A stretch of 64,000 nucleotides of DNA from Mesotoga infera (GCF_900157305.1 NZ_LS974202.1:2232001-2296000); one strand, 5' to 3'. Positions 34,748-44,293 are shown, numbered from the stretch's first letter. The notes: generated by a model from the sequence alone, not told the origin. Program-made: numbers and translations.

Positions 34748-36367
34748 ATGATGAGCAAGCCTATTACCGTTCTGGTATCTATCGATTCGAACAGCCTTCT
34801 TCTCGGTGCGCGCCATTATAAAAACTATCTCGCCTCCCTAGTGGAAAAATATAACCTGGGATCGATCGTAGATGTTCTTGAAACGGGTTCTTTAGGAGAT
34901 TACGGAAAAGGTGTGCTTTTTCTGGTTCTTCCAGAGAACACTGTTTATTCGGTCAAATCCGAGGCTGATGTCGAAAAAATCGTTCTCGAGCATCTTCTCA
35001 AGGGGAGGATCGCGCGGGAACTGGTCGTCGAGGATCTCAGCGTAGAAGGGTCGGTAGAAGCGAAAAGTACTACAATCGAGGAACGTGTGGTTCTGCGCAA
35101 CGCAGGTTCAATCGATCCAAGGAATATAGAAGAGTACATAGCTCTTAACGGCTACCAGGGACTGGCCAAAGCCTTCAGAATGGAGCCCCGGGTTGTTATT
35201 GAAGAGATCAAGAAGAGTGGGCTTCGTGGCCGAGGTGGCGCAGGTTTCCCGACCGGTCTGAAATGGGAATTCACCCAGAAAGTAGATTCTCCCGATAAGT
35301 ACGTAATTTGCAACGCCGACGAAGGTGAACCCGGTACCTTCAAAGACCGCCTGATAATGGAAGGAGATCCCCATTCGGTTATTGAAGGTATGATCATAGC
35401 AGGTTACGCCGTTGGTGCCAGCAAGGGGTACATATACATAAGAGGTGAATACTTCGAGTCCGTTGCCAGTCTCAGAAGAGCGATCAGCCAGGCATACGAG
35501 TACGGCCTTCTTGGGGCTTCCATATTGGGGACCGATTTTTCTTTCGATCTCTCCGTGAGATTGGGAGCTGGAGCTTACGTCTGTGGAGAAGAAACAGCGT
35601 TGATAGAATCGATCGAGGGCAAATCGGGTCGTCCAAGATTGAAGCCACCTTATCCACCAGTCAGTGGTTTGTACAACAAGCCTACGGTGGTAAACAACGT
35701 CGAAACCTTCGCCTGTGTTCCCCCGATAATTGACAAAGGTGCGAACTGGTTCAAAGCAATAGGTACGAATTCTTCGGCGGGTACGAAAGTGTACTCTCTT
35801 TGCGGCAATCTGGTTAAGAGGGGTATAGTTGAGGTTCCAATGGGTACAACGGTGGCTGACCTTGTTTACAAATTCGGCGGTGGTATTCCCGATGGGAGAG
35901 CCGTGAAGATGGTACAGACTGGTGGTGCTGCCGGTACTTTCATAAAACCAGAAGAACTGGGTGCACCACTTGATTTCGATTCCTTCAAAAATTTCGGTGC
36001 GGCGCTCGGTTCGGGAGTGATTCTGGCAATCGACGAAACTCACTGTGCGGTCGATATAGCGAAGAACCTGATGGAATTCTTTGCCCATGAATCCTGTGGC
36101 AAGTGTTCACCCTGTCGCGAAGGCACACATATAATTGTCCATATATTAAACGAATTCTCCAAGGGTAGAGGAACCAGGGAGCTCTTCGATCAACTTTACG
36201 ATGTTGCCGACACGATGGAAGACTCTTCTTTCTGTGGATTGGGTCAGGCTGTTCCTATACCGCTGAGATCGATCCTCGACCGGTTCAAGGATGAATTTCT
36301 AGCGCATGTTGATGCGCCACAGTGTCCAATCGGTGTCTGTAAGTTCGATAAAAAGAAAAAGAGATAA
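34748..36367 (+). CDS. second HndC/NuoF-like flavoprotein with altered ends
   Basis: A 539-residue paralog of hndC. The FMN/NADH domain (GRGGAGFPTGLKW, NADEGEPGTFKDR, GAGAYVCGEETAL), the SLBB part and the [4Fe-4S] site (SCGKCSPCREG, FCGLGQA) are intact. Two differences stand out. The N-terminal thioredoxin-like domain is present but all four cluster ligands are replaced (positions 11, 16, 48 and 52 are Ser, Ser, Ser and Tyr, aligning without gaps with the Cys of hndC). The C-terminal 2x[4Fe-4S] domain is absent. The start is probably ATG 34748; GTG 34745 and ATG 34751 are also possible. It can likely oxidise NAD(P)H but must pass electrons by another route. Confidence 0.87.
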   Translation: MMSKPITVLVSIDSNSLLLGARHYKNYLASLVEKYNLGSIVDVLETGSLGDYGKGVLFLVLPENTVYSVKSEADVEKIVLEHLLKGRIARELVVEDLSVEGSVEAKSTTIEERVVLRNAGSIDPRNIEEYIALNGYQGLAKAFRMEPRVVIEEIKKSGLRGRGGAGFPTGLKWEFTQKVDSPDKYVICNADEGEPGTFKDRLIMEGDPHSVIEGMIIAGYAVGASKGYIYIRGEYFESVASLRRAISQAYEYGLLGASILGTDFSFDLSVRLGAGAYVCGEETALIESIEGKSGRPRLKPPYPPVSGLYNKPTVVNNVETFACVPPIIDKGANWFKAIGTNSSAGTKVYSLCGNLVKRGIVEVPMGTTVADLVYKFGGGIPDGRAVKMVQTGGAAGTFIKPEELGAPLDFDSFKNFGAALGSGVILAIDETHCAVDIAKNLMEFFAHESCGKCSPCREGTHIIVHILNEFSKGRGTRELFDQLYDVADTMEDSSFCGLGQAVPIPLRSILDRFKDEFLAHVDAPQCPIGVCKFDKKKKR

Positions 36368-36389
36368 TTGACGATTACAAGATAAGTGG

Positions 36390-36413
36390 AGCCGGGGCAA
36401 CCCGGCTTTTCTC
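36390..36413 (+). terminator. terminator of the hnd operon
   Basis: The stem AGCCGGG / CCCGGCT with a four-base loop is followed by TTTTCTCT. It begins 23 bases after the stop of the second NuoF-like gene. Confidence 0.75.
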
Positions 36414-36422
36414 TGATATAAT
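36414..36422 (+). promoter_or_regulatory. extended -10 promoter of the lytic transglycosylase operon
   Basis: TGATATAAT (TGn plus a perfect TATAAT at 36417-36422) lies 17 bases before the ATG at 36439 and directly after the hnd terminator. The predicted transcript would have a very short leader that includes the ribosome site GAGGTG. Confidence 0.5.
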
Positions 36423-36438
36423 AACCCAGAGGTGGAAA

Positions 36439-37242
36439 ATGGATAAAGGAAAGAGATTGGATCTGATAGTCCTTCTAGTGTTGTTGACTTCAATCGTTGT
36501 TATATCAGGTCTGCTGGTTGGTTTTGGAAACCGGTTGAGCCCGAAAAAGGTGGCCTCTCTGGCGATTCTTTACAATGCCGGTCTGGGCGCTAACAGGGAG
36601 GACTTTCTCAACAACCCTTCCTACACTTACGACGACAGAGTGGTATCGGTTTACGAATATTTTGCCGGTAAGAGCGATTCAAAACCAGTTCTGAGTTCTG
36701 CGATAAAGATGCATAATGTGGATGATACAGAGCTTTTTTCTACCAACCCTGCCGTAGACAGACTGATCTCCTCCAAAACCCCCCGGGAGAATATCTCACT
36801 CAAGAACAAACTGCTGAGTCTTATCAAGTCTAACAAGCAACTGGATTCGAAAGGCGATGGGTTCAAAATCAAACTAGGAGAAGCCATTTACAGGGCGATC
36901 ATGGATTTCACAGGTGTGAAAGTTAATATAATAGTAGGCGGGAAAGTGAAGACACTCGATCTCTCCAAACTGGATCCTTCGATAGTCGTCTCGATTATGA
37001 TTGTGGAGTCCTCTCTCAATCCTTATGCGCTGATGGAAGAGAAAAGTCTCAACCCTTCCTTCTCTCAGTACGTTTACTCTCGTGGATTGATGCAGATCTA
37101 CGAAATAACTCTCTGGACGCTGAATTCATGGCTAAAAGAGTCTCAGATAAATATTAAGCCCGAAGGGCTCTGGTCGATCAGGGATAATATCTTTCTTGGG
37201 ATGGTTTATCTTTCGTATGCGAACGAAATGCTGGAGGAATGA
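36439..37242 (+). CDS. membrane-anchored lytic transglycosylase (SLT type)
   Basis: A 267-residue protein with an N-terminal membrane segment (about residues 8-30) and a C-terminal lysozyme-like SLT domain. The catalytic Glu is E190 in IMIVESSLNPYAL, and the second motif is SRGLMQI at about 214-220, the normal order of soluble lytic transglycosylases. Such enzymes cleave peptidoglycan glycan strands. The middle part (about 40-165) is unassigned. It is followed after three bases by the amylase gene. Confidence 0.8.
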   Translation: MDKGKRLDLIVLLVLLTSIVVISGLLVGFGNRLSPKKVASLAILYNAGLGANREDFLNNPSYTYDDRVVSVYEYFAGKSDSKPVLSSAIKMHNVDDTELFSTNPAVDRLISSKTPRENISLKNKLLSLIKSNKQLDSKGDGFKIKLGEAIYRAIMDFTGVKVNIIVGGKVKTLDLSKLDPSIVVSIMIVESSLNPYALMEEKSLNPSFSQYVYSRGLMQIYEITLWTLNSWLKESQINIKPEGLWSIRDNIFLGMVYLSYANEMLEE

Positions 37243-37245
37243 TCT

Positions 37246-38733
37246 ATGGACGACTGGCAGAAGGACGCAATTATATACCAGATCTTCCCCGAGAGGTTCA
37301 ATATAGGAATGGCACAGGACGTTTTCAAAAAGAGAGAGAAGGGTCACTACAGACTTCCCGAACAGCGTGTTCGTGCCTGGAATGAAAGGCCTCATGCCTC
37401 CCATGATGGTGGTCACCAGTACGATTTTTGGGGAGGAGACCTGAGGGGCATTATAGAGAAACTCGATTACATAAAGGATCTTGGGGTGAATACGATCTAC
37501 ATGACACCGGTATTCTGGGGCCACACCAATCACAAATACGATACTCTCGATTATTTCACGATCGATCCCGACTTCGGTACTGAAGAAGACATGAAAGATC
37601 TCTTGAAGTTGGCTCATGCTAAAGGATTGAGAGTAATTCTGGATGGTGTATTCAACCATGCCGGAATGGCCGGTAAATGGTTCAACGGGCTTAGCATTTT
37701 CGATTATTTAGGTGCGTTTCAGGGCAACAGTGAAAAGGAAAGCTTTTTTGTGCGGGCCAACGGGCAGTACAGAGGCTGGATGGATTCAAGAAATTTACTA
37801 GAACTCAATCTCGAAAACCCTGAGCTGGCCGAGATTATCTATAAATCAGAAGAATCAGTCATGAAACACTGGCTTAGGTTGGGTATAGATGGCTGGCGGC
37901 TGGATGTTGCTTACGATATCGGCCCGGAGATTCTCTCCCAGATGTCGGAAAGTGTGAAGAGCGTTAACCCACAGGCCTGTATCATTGGAGAGATCTGGAA
38001 CTATCCTAAAGGCTGGAGAGAGAAGGCGAAGCTCGACGGTTTGATGAACTATTACTACAGATCTTTGATCTGGGACTCTCTTCGAGGTTCGCTGAAAGGC
38101 GAGACAGCGGCCATGATTCTTGGCGATTGTATCAACGATTGCGGGCTCGATTATATGTCGAGATCGTGGAACATTTTATCCTCTCACGACGTACCGAGAC
38201 TAAAGAATGAATTCAGCTCGTTTGATGAAATCAAAGCGGCACTCGTCATGCAGTACACATTACCAGGCATTCCGATTATATACTATGGCGAAGAAATCGA
38301 AATGGACGGCGGTCACGATCCGGAAAACAGGAGCCCCATGGAGTGGGAGAAGGTTTCCAATCCCCCCCGTACATATCATCTCTATAGAAAACTGAACGAA
38401 ATAAGGAAAAGCAAAAACGCGCTTCGGAGGGGTGAATTCGCCGTTCTGAGGGCCGGTGATCCTTCTCTTATAACTTTCAAGAGACACACCGAAAGTATAG
38501 ACGAATTGATCGTTTCCGTCATCAACACGACGGAACGTAACGTCGGTACCAGAATCTATTTGCAGGAAGGCTTCCTGATGAACGGGACGGTTATGAGGGA
38601 TATGCTGACCGGAAAGACGTTTTCAACTTCTTTCGGTTCGCTCGAAGCGAACATGAAACCGGGAGAAGCCTTGATACTCGAACCTGTAATAGACAGGAAC
38701 ATAAACCGGTACTCACCTTATAAGAGAATATGA
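37246..38733 (+). CDS. glycoside hydrolase family 13 (alpha-amylase/neopullulanase-like)
   Basis: A 495-residue GH13 enzyme. It has no signal peptide, so it is cytoplasmic. The four conserved regions are visible: DGVFNH (about 133-138), GWRLDVA with nucleophile D220, GEIWN with acid/base E249, and SSHD with D315. A start such as IIYQIFPERF and the motif FWGGDLRGI suit cyclomaltodextrinase/neopullulanase-like enzymes that split imported maltodextrins. The N-terminal extra domain of many such enzymes is absent. It overlaps the next gene by four bases (ATGA). Confidence 0.9.
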   Translation: MDDWQKDAIIYQIFPERFNIGMAQDVFKKREKGHYRLPEQRVRAWNERPHASHDGGHQYDFWGGDLRGIIEKLDYIKDLGVNTIYMTPVFWGHTNHKYDTLDYFTIDPDFGTEEDMKDLLKLAHAKGLRVILDGVFNHAGMAGKWFNGLSIFDYLGAFQGNSEKESFFVRANGQYRGWMDSRNLLELNLENPELAEIIYKSEESVMKHWLRLGIDGWRLDVAYDIGPEILSQMSESVKSVNPQACIIGEIWNYPKGWREKAKLDGLMNYYYRSLIWDSLRGSLKGETAAMILGDCINDCGLDYMSRSWNILSSHDVPRLKNEFSSFDEIKAALVMQYTLPGIPIIYYGEEIEMDGGHDPENRSPMEWEKVSNPPRTYHLYRKLNEIRKSKNALRRGEFAVLRAGDPSLITFKRHTESIDELIVSVINTTERNVGTRIYLQEGFLMNGTVMRDMLTGKTFSTSFGSLEANMKPGEALILEPVIDRNINRYSPYKRI

Positions 38734-39644
38734 AAACTTCAAAGGAGAAAGGTCTCGGGCTGATCGTTCTGGCGATCACTTCGATGATGTGGGGTATTTC
38801 ATATATCTTCACGAAGGTTGCGGTGGAAAGTCTGCCGCCGATGTTTCTGGCAGTTCTGCGTTTTTCTCTCGCTGTTGCCGTTCTCTTTCCAATTGTAGGG
38901 AGGCGAAGGGGCTCGTTCGGGAGAGTAAGACATAGATTCGCTGCACTGGCAGGTCTTTTGGGAATAACCACATACTTCCTTTTCGAGAACTATGGTCTCA
39001 CTCTCACCAATGCTTCCGATGCCTCGCTGATAGTCTCTACGGCTCCGATCCTGACGATAATACTTTATGACGTTCTGCGCAGAAGATTCGACTACTTCGA
39101 ATACATTGGTGGCGGTATAGCTTTCGTAGGCCTGGGGCTGATAATTTATTCGGGAAGCTTCTCCAATGGTTCGAGCGTTGCCGGAAATTTGCTCTCTTTC
39201 GGAGCGGCCCTTTCTTGGGCCGGATACACGTACTTTTACGAAAGGATAAGAAACAGCTCGATTTGGACCACCATGGAGATAATGTTATGGGGACTGGTCT
39301 TTTCCTTGCCGTTGGCTCTTGTAGAGGTTTTCCTTCTCGGAAAGCCCGTCTCTTTTTCCACAGGAGCGGTAGCCGGCGTTATTTATCTGGGGCTATTTGC
39401 TTCCGCGTTGGGTTATATCCTCTGGAATATGGGAATAAACCTCTGGGGAGGCAAGGCGGCGACGCTCTGGGTCTATACAATTCCGATCTTCACTGTTGTG
39501 GCAGATGTGCTGTTTCTTAAAAATGTCCCGTCATGGCTGTTTTTCTTTGGATCGGCTTTAGTTGGGATCGGCATGGTAACAGTTATCACCAGAGAGTTCA
39601 GATCGATACTCTCTGAAAACGGGGAAAAATCTGCTAACCGGTGA
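38730..39644 (+). CDS. EamA/DMT-family transporter
   Basis: A 304-residue membrane protein with ten predicted helices in two EamA repeats (about residues 10-140 and 150-290). Typical blocks are MMWGISYIFTKVAVESLPPMFLAVLR at the start and LFASALGYILWNMGINLWGGKAATLW in the second half. These proteins export amino acids or other metabolites; the substrate is unknown. The ATG overlaps the amylase stop, and its 3' end overlaps the 3' end of smc by 11 bases on the other strand. Confidence 0.87.
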   Translation: MKTSKEKGLGLIVLAITSMMWGISYIFTKVAVESLPPMFLAVLRFSLAVAVLFPIVGRRRGSFGRVRHRFAALAGLLGITTYFLFENYGLTLTNASDASLIVSTAPILTIILYDVLRRRFDYFEYIGGGIAFVGLGLIIYSGSFSNGSSVAGNLLSFGAALSWAGYTYFYERIRNSSIWTTMEIMLWGLVFSLPLALVEVFLLGKPVSFSTGAVAGVIYLGLFASALGYILWNMGINLWGGKAATLWVYTIPIFTVVADVLFLKNVPSWLFFFGSALVGIGMVTVITREFRSILSENGEKSANR

Positions 39645-42600
39645 TCGACTCCACCGATTGCAGCTCGACCGGTATAACTCTAGAGAGACCGTCGGTCATC
39701 GTTACACCGTGCAACACGTTGGCCACTTCCATGACTAGCTTGTTGTGCGTGACAACCAGAAATTGTGTATCGAAGGCGTGCTTTTTCAGAAGCACCCTGA
39801 ACCTCTCGGCATTGAAATCGTCGAGTGGTGCATCTACTTCGTCGAGCACGTAAAAGGGGCTTGGCTTTATGCTCAGCAACGAAAAAATCAACGCGATTCC
39901 CACAAGCGCTTTTTCTCCTCCCGAGAGGAGCTGCAATTTTTGGATCTTTCTTCCAGGGCGCCGCACGGTGATCTCGAGTCCCGTTTCGAGAAGATCGTCG
40001 CCTGGGATTATCTTGATATCACCTTCTCCCCCCTCGAAAATCTCGTCTATATAAGACGCGAAATTCTTGTTTATCCTGTCAAAGGTTTCCATGAAAATCG
40101 TCTTTGCCTTCGTATCGGTCTTTTCGATCAGTTCTATAAGCTTTTGTCTGGCGTCTTCTAGATCTGCCTTTTGATTGTTGAGCTCCTGGTACTCCCTGTC
40201 AACCACTCCGTATTCTTCTATAGCATCTAGGTCGACGCTACCCAGAAACTTCAACTTGTTTTCGTAATCGTCCAGCTCCACCTTGACCTCTCGTAGTTTG
40301 TCTTCCGAAAGAACCGGAATGTCGGCCGTATTTTCTCCGGAGTTCTCAATCTCTTCTCTTATTCTTGTCAGTTTCATCTGGCTTTCCTGTATCAACATCT
40401 CAAGCTGGTGGGAGCGGTCTCTCTTCTTTTCGCGTTTCTCCTTCAATTCGTTGATCATATCTTCGGCTTCCTGAAGAGCATTCAGTCTCTGCTCCTTACC
40501 CTCTCTCTGGTATCTTATGCTTGAGAAGAGATCTTCGGTCTCTCTCTTAACCGATGTGATCTCCCTCTCTTGATCGGCTACCTGCCTTCTTAACCGCTCG
40601 GTCTCCTCTTCTACCTCCTGCATCTCTCTTGAAAGAAGGTTTACGTTTTCCTGATCAAAGCGTTTCTTCTCCAGTATAGAGGCGTGTTCCTTCGAATACT
40701 GCTCCTGCTTTTCATATAAAGTCGAGAGTCTGAGTTTCGAATCCACGATACTATCCTGAAGCTCTTCGAGAACTTTTTTTTGCCTTTTCAATTCCTCAGA
40801 CTCAGCCTCAACGCTCTCTTCCAGTTTCGCTTTTTCGATTTTCAGGGCAGATTGCTCGTTGACCAGGGATTCCTTCTTGAGATAACTTTCCTGTAACCTA
40901 CGGGAGTACTCGGTTTCCAGCTTAACCAGTTCTACTATTTCATCCTCGACTTCCTGCGCTGATTTCAGAAGTTCGTGAATCATTCGATTTATTGCTGCCC
41001 CTTTCGAGGCCAGTTCGTTGAGCTCTTCCTGGAGAACTTTGTAATAGCCTCTCACTTCGGTTATATCGTCTTTCAGGCGCAGTATTTCTTTCTCTCTCAA
41101 AGCGATGTTCTTTTCCAGTTCGACTTCTCTTTCGGAAAGTTCGGCGATCCTTCTCTTTCTAGAAAGGAGATCCGTTCTGGCTTCATCATCGATGAAGCCG
41201 CCGGTGATCGAGCCGCCCCCGCTAACGAGCTGACCGTCGATCGAAACCATACGTCCTGAGAAGCCAAACTCCCTTCTCATCTCGATCGCGTCGTCAAGGC
41301 TCCTCGTAACTACGGAATTTCCAAAAAGATACGACGGCAACTTCTCGAAACCTTCCGGCACTTCGATCAATTTAGCCGCGTAGCCTATGAAGCCGGGATG
41401 CTTCTCTATCTTTGAGTAACGGCTAAAACTGCCCTCGATCATGTCGATTGGCAGAAGAGTGGCCCTACCGATTTTGTAGGTTTTCAGGAACTCCACTATC
41501 CTTTTGGCCGTAACTGCATCGTCAACAACGATGTCCTGCATCCTCGAACCAAGCAGGATCGTTACGGCGGTCTCGAAAGGTTGTGGAACATCGACGATAT
41601 TGGCTACAACGTCCCTCAACCCGTTGAAACTGTCCCGCCTGTTGAAAACTTCCCTCACGGTTTTGGAGAAGCCCTGGTACTCATGCTGTTGCTTCTCCAG
41701 AAGAGTCCTCTCCATTTGCGAACGCTTGAGTTCATTCTGTTCCTGGGTCAGAGACTCTCTGGCCTTCTCAAGCGACGTGTCCAGCTCGGTTATTCTGTCT
41801 TTGGCTGCCCTTATGTTGGCTTCGACTTCCTTTTGCCTATCCGAACTCTCCTTTCCTTGTTTGGCAAGGCTTTCGATTTCCTCTTTTAGAGTTTCAAATC
41901 GCTCTCTCTTTGATTGAAGTTGTGTCTGGATCAATCTGAGACGCTTTGAAGTATCTTCGCGATTATTTTCAAGCCGCTCCAGCTCGTTCTCGATCTTCGA
42001 CAGTCTTTTCTGAGTTGAATCGAAGCTCTCCTGCAACTTCAACCACTCTCGCTCGCGTGAGCTGTAGTTCCTAACAAGCGAGTCGCGTTTCTCCTCAAGT
42101 GATGTAAGCAATTTCTCCTCTTCATAAACCTGTTGGTTCAAACTGTCTATGATCAGCTTTATCTCGTCTTTTCTCTTCTCCAGTTCGTCGATTTCGTTTT
42201 TAAGGGAATCGATTCTGGTTGATACTTCTATCAGACGGTTTTCCCTCTCCCCGAGCCTTCTGGCATATATTTCTTTCAACTCCAGCAGGTCGTTCTGGCG
42301 TTTTTTGTACTCCTCCAGAAGTTGTGTGAAGCCTTCGATCTCTTTATCCACTTCGGAGAACTCGCTCCTGAGAGTTGACCAGTTGGATTCAGCTTCCACC
42401 AGCTTTTTTTGAAGTTCCTTCAACTCTTCTCTGATTCTCTCGAACTCACCTTGGTGAGTGAAAAGCGTTTCTTCTTCGATTCTGGCGATATTCCCGAAAA
42501 AGAGACCCTTCAACTCCTTCGTTTTCTGTGTGTATTCCAGGTATTTTTCGGCTCTCTTTGCCTTCAAATATAGAGACTTTCTCTGTTTGCCCAGTTCGAA

Positions 42601-43167
42601 GATGATATCTTCAAGTCTGTTAAGATTCTCCTCGGTTGAGGCGAGCTTCCCGAGGGCTTCTTTCTTTCTTTCCTTGTAGATAGCCGTTCCAGCTGCCTCT
42701 TCGATCAAAGCTCTCAACTCGTAAGGCGAGGCGCTTACAACCTTGTCCACCTGACCTTGACCAACTATGGAGTAAATATCCATCCCGACTCCCGTTCCCT
42801 GGAAGAGTTCCTTTATGTCCTTCAACCTCCCGGGTCTGTCGTTCAATCTGTACTGTGAAAGTCCATCCCTAGAAACCTCGCGGGCTATGGAGAAACTACC
42901 TTCTTGTGATTCGAAGGTTAGTCTCACTTCAGCCGAATTGGAAGGCGGAAATTTCTCAGAGCCATTGAAGATAACATCCTCTCTGTTGTCGGCTCTGATG
43001 TTCTTCATTGACTGCTCGCCAAAAAGCCAGCGTATCGCGTCAACAACATTGGATTTCCCACTTCCGTTGGGACCTACTACCGCTGTTATTCCAGCAGACA
43101 CATCGAACTTCGTGGGCATCGCGAAACTTTTGAATCCCTTTATATAGATGGAGCTAAGTTTTAGCAT
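39634..43167 (-). CDS. smc: chromosome segregation protein SMC
   Basis: An 1177-residue SMC ATPase, full length. The N-terminal head has Walker A GPNGSGKSN (residues 32-40) and the Q-loop region. Long coiled coils run from about 165 to 500 and from about 660 to 1000, with the hinge between (around 505-660, including SGRMVSIDGQLVSGGGSITGG). The C-terminal head has the signature LSGGEKALVGIALIF and Walker B YVLDEVDAPLDD. SMC, with ScpA and ScpB, compacts and separates chromosomes. Its start overlaps the end of the radical SAM gene by 14 bases, so the two are coupled. Confidence 0.95.
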   Translation of the reverse strand: MLKLSSIYIKGFKSFAMPTKFDVSAGITAVVGPNGSGKSNVVDAIRWLFGEQSMKNIRADNREDVIFNGSEKFPPSNSAEVRLTFESQEGSFSIAREVSRDGLSQYRLNDRPGRLKDIKELFQGTGVGMDIYSIVGQGQVDKVVSASPYELRALIEEAAGTAIYKERKKEALGKLASTEENLNRLEDIIFELGKQRKSLYLKAKRAEKYLEYTQKTKELKGLFFGNIARIEEETLFTHQGEFERIREELKELQKKLVEAESNWSTLRSEFSEVDKEIEGFTQLLEEYKKRQNDLLELKEIYARRLGERENRLIEVSTRIDSLKNEIDELEKRKDEIKLIIDSLNQQVYEEEKLLTSLEEKRDSLVRNYSSREREWLKLQESFDSTQKRLSKIENELERLENNREDTSKRLRLIQTQLQSKRERFETLKEEIESLAKQGKESSDRQKEVEANIRAAKDRITELDTSLEKARESLTQEQNELKRSQMERTLLEKQQHEYQGFSKTVREVFNRRDSFNGLRDVVANIVDVPQPFETAVTILLGSRMQDIVVDDAVTAKRIVEFLKTYKIGRATLLPIDMIEGSFSRYSKIEKHPGFIGYAAKLIEVPEGFEKLPSYLFGNSVVTRSLDDAIEMRREFGFSGRMVSIDGQLVSGGGSITGGFIDDEARTDLLSRKRRIAELSEREVELEKNIALREKEILRLKDDITEVRGYYKVLQEELNELASKGAAINRMIHELLKSAQEVEDEIVELVKLETEYSRRLQESYLKKESLVNEQSALKIEKAKLEESVEAESEELKRQKKVLEELQDSIVDSKLRLSTLYEKQEQYSKEHASILEKKRFDQENVNLLSREMQEVEEETERLRRQVADQEREITSVKRETEDLFSSIRYQREGKEQRLNALQEAEDMINELKEKREKKRDRSHQLEMLIQESQMKLTRIREEIENSGENTADIPVLSEDKLREVKVELDDYENKLKFLGSVDLDAIEEYGVVDREYQELNNQKADLEDARQKLIELIEKTDTKAKTIFMETFDRINKNFASYIDEIFEGGEGDIKIIPGDDLLETGLEITVRRPGRKIQKLQLLSGGEKALVGIALIFSLLSIKPSPFYVLDEVDAPLDDFNAERFRVLLKKHAFDTQFLVVTHNKLVMEVANVLHGVTMTDGLSRVIPVELQSVESITG

Positions 43168-44173
43168 ACATCACCCCTAGAAGCCTCTCTCTGATTGAAC
43201 TCAGGTAGCTCTCAACATCAAGGCGGAGACCGTTTTTCCGGAACTGAACTATTATACCCTCGTTTAAGGCCTTATCGACAACGTATCTCCCGTGCCCTGT
43301 GAAATCGCCCTTGTGAGAATTGTCCAAGACGATATGATCGCTCCCGCTGAGTCTATGATGTTCACGGAGCACTTCGAGCATAAGCCTGTTTCTGACCAGT
43401 TCGCCCAGAGCCGGGTGGTAAGGACCGGCCACTACATTTTTAACTTCATTTCCATAGAGGCACACACCTATCCTGTTGACGATAATCCCCGCTCCAGTGA
43501 TAATCAGGTACATCTTCCAGAGAATCTCTAGCGACTCTTCCAGATTGGGTGGCGAGAAAAGTCCCATGTCGAAATCCTGTGCAAGCGGGGAGGCTTTTAG
43601 AATAACCAGTGGATGGATTCTCGCGCTGATCGCACCTGAGCGGACAACCTCAAGAGAGGAGAACAGATCTTTGTCGTGATTGTCTCCTGGCAGGCCAGTC
43701 ATGAGGTGAAGGCCAAAGGGAATGGAGAGATCTTTTAGAATTCTCATCGCCGAATAGATCTCTTCAACTCCGTGATCACGGTTGCTCATTTTCAGGACCA
43801 GTGGATCGAAAGACTGCACTCCCAATTCGACCAGACTGATCGGATAATTTAGCAGAAGAAGAGCTTTTTCTCGGTTAAACTGTCCCGGTGAGGTAGAAAA
43901 GCGTATCCCCTTTATCACCTTTCTTTCAAAAAGCTCCAATCCTATATCCAAATATATCTTCTGCCTTTTGGAACCGGTGAACGTCCCGCCGTAGAAAGCT
44001 AGCTCCACGTTGTTCTTGTCGGCAAAATACGAGAGATACCTCTGTACGGTCGAAAGGATATCTTCTCTAGAAGGTAGTCTCTTAAGGCCGGTGACCGAAT
44101 ATTCATTGCAAAAGGTACAGTGGCTTTTGCAGCCCTCGTGGGGCAGAAAAACTGGAATAATGTTCATATTCAT
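43154..44173 (-). CDS. radical SAM protein (Elp3-like domain)
   Basis: A 339-residue radical SAM protein. The cluster motif CKSHCTFC (C-x3-C-x2-C) lies near the N-terminus, followed by ELAFYGGTFTG and VELGVQSFDPLVL, which are shared with the Elp3/HemN-like radical SAM group. It has no acetyltransferase or TRAM domain. The substrate is unknown. I place the start at the ATG at 44173; the frame upstream to 44209 contains the promoter itself and no ribosome site. It is the first gene of a two-gene unit with smc. Confidence 0.85.
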   Translation of the reverse strand: MNMNIIPVFLPHEGCKSHCTFCNEYSVTGLKRLPSREDILSTVQRYLSYFADKNNVELAFYGGTFTGSKRQKIYLDIGLELFERKVIKGIRFSTSPGQFNREKALLLLNYPISLVELGVQSFDPLVLKMSNRDHGVEEIYSAMRILKDLSIPFGLHLMTGLPGDNHDKDLFSSLEVVRSGAISARIHPLVILKASPLAQDFDMGLFSPPNLEESLEILWKMYLIITGAGIIVNRIGVCLYGNEVKNVVAGPYHPALGELVRNRLMLEVLREHHRLSGSDHIVLDNSHKGDFTGHGRYVVDKALNEGIIVQFRKNGLRLDVESYLSSIRERLLGVMYAKT

Positions 44174-44179
44174 ATATGT

Positions 44180-44209
44180 ATTATAACCGACTCTGAAAGT
44201 TGGAGGCAA
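44180..44209 (-). promoter_or_regulatory. promoter that would give a leaderless mRNA
   Basis: On the minus strand TTGCCT (44204-44209), an 18-base spacer and TATAAT (44180-44185) precede the ATG at 44173 by only six bases. The expected transcription start therefore falls on or next to the start codon, and no Shine-Dalgarno sequence is present. Confidence 0.5.
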
Positions 44210-44261
44210 GAAAACGCTTCAACAAATCTTAATGAAAAGGCTTTCTATGTTACCTGCCGGA

Positions 44262-44270
44262 TGGTAGAAT
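44262..44270 (+). promoter_or_regulatory. extended -10 promoter of the asnA leader
   Basis: TGGTAGAAT (TGn followed by TAGAAT) lies 11 bases before a GGAGG ribosome site that serves the leader peptide. Transcription would begin at about 44277. No strong -35 is seen. Confidence 0.5.
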
Positions 44271-44293
44271 CTCTTAAACACGGAGGTACTTGC

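Noticed and set aside
35108-36088. 326-codon open frame on the minus strand opposite the second NuoF-like gene
   Set aside because: It lies wholly inside a clearly conserved gene, has no ribosome site and its protein shows no recognisable pattern. It is a by-product of codon use in the real gene.
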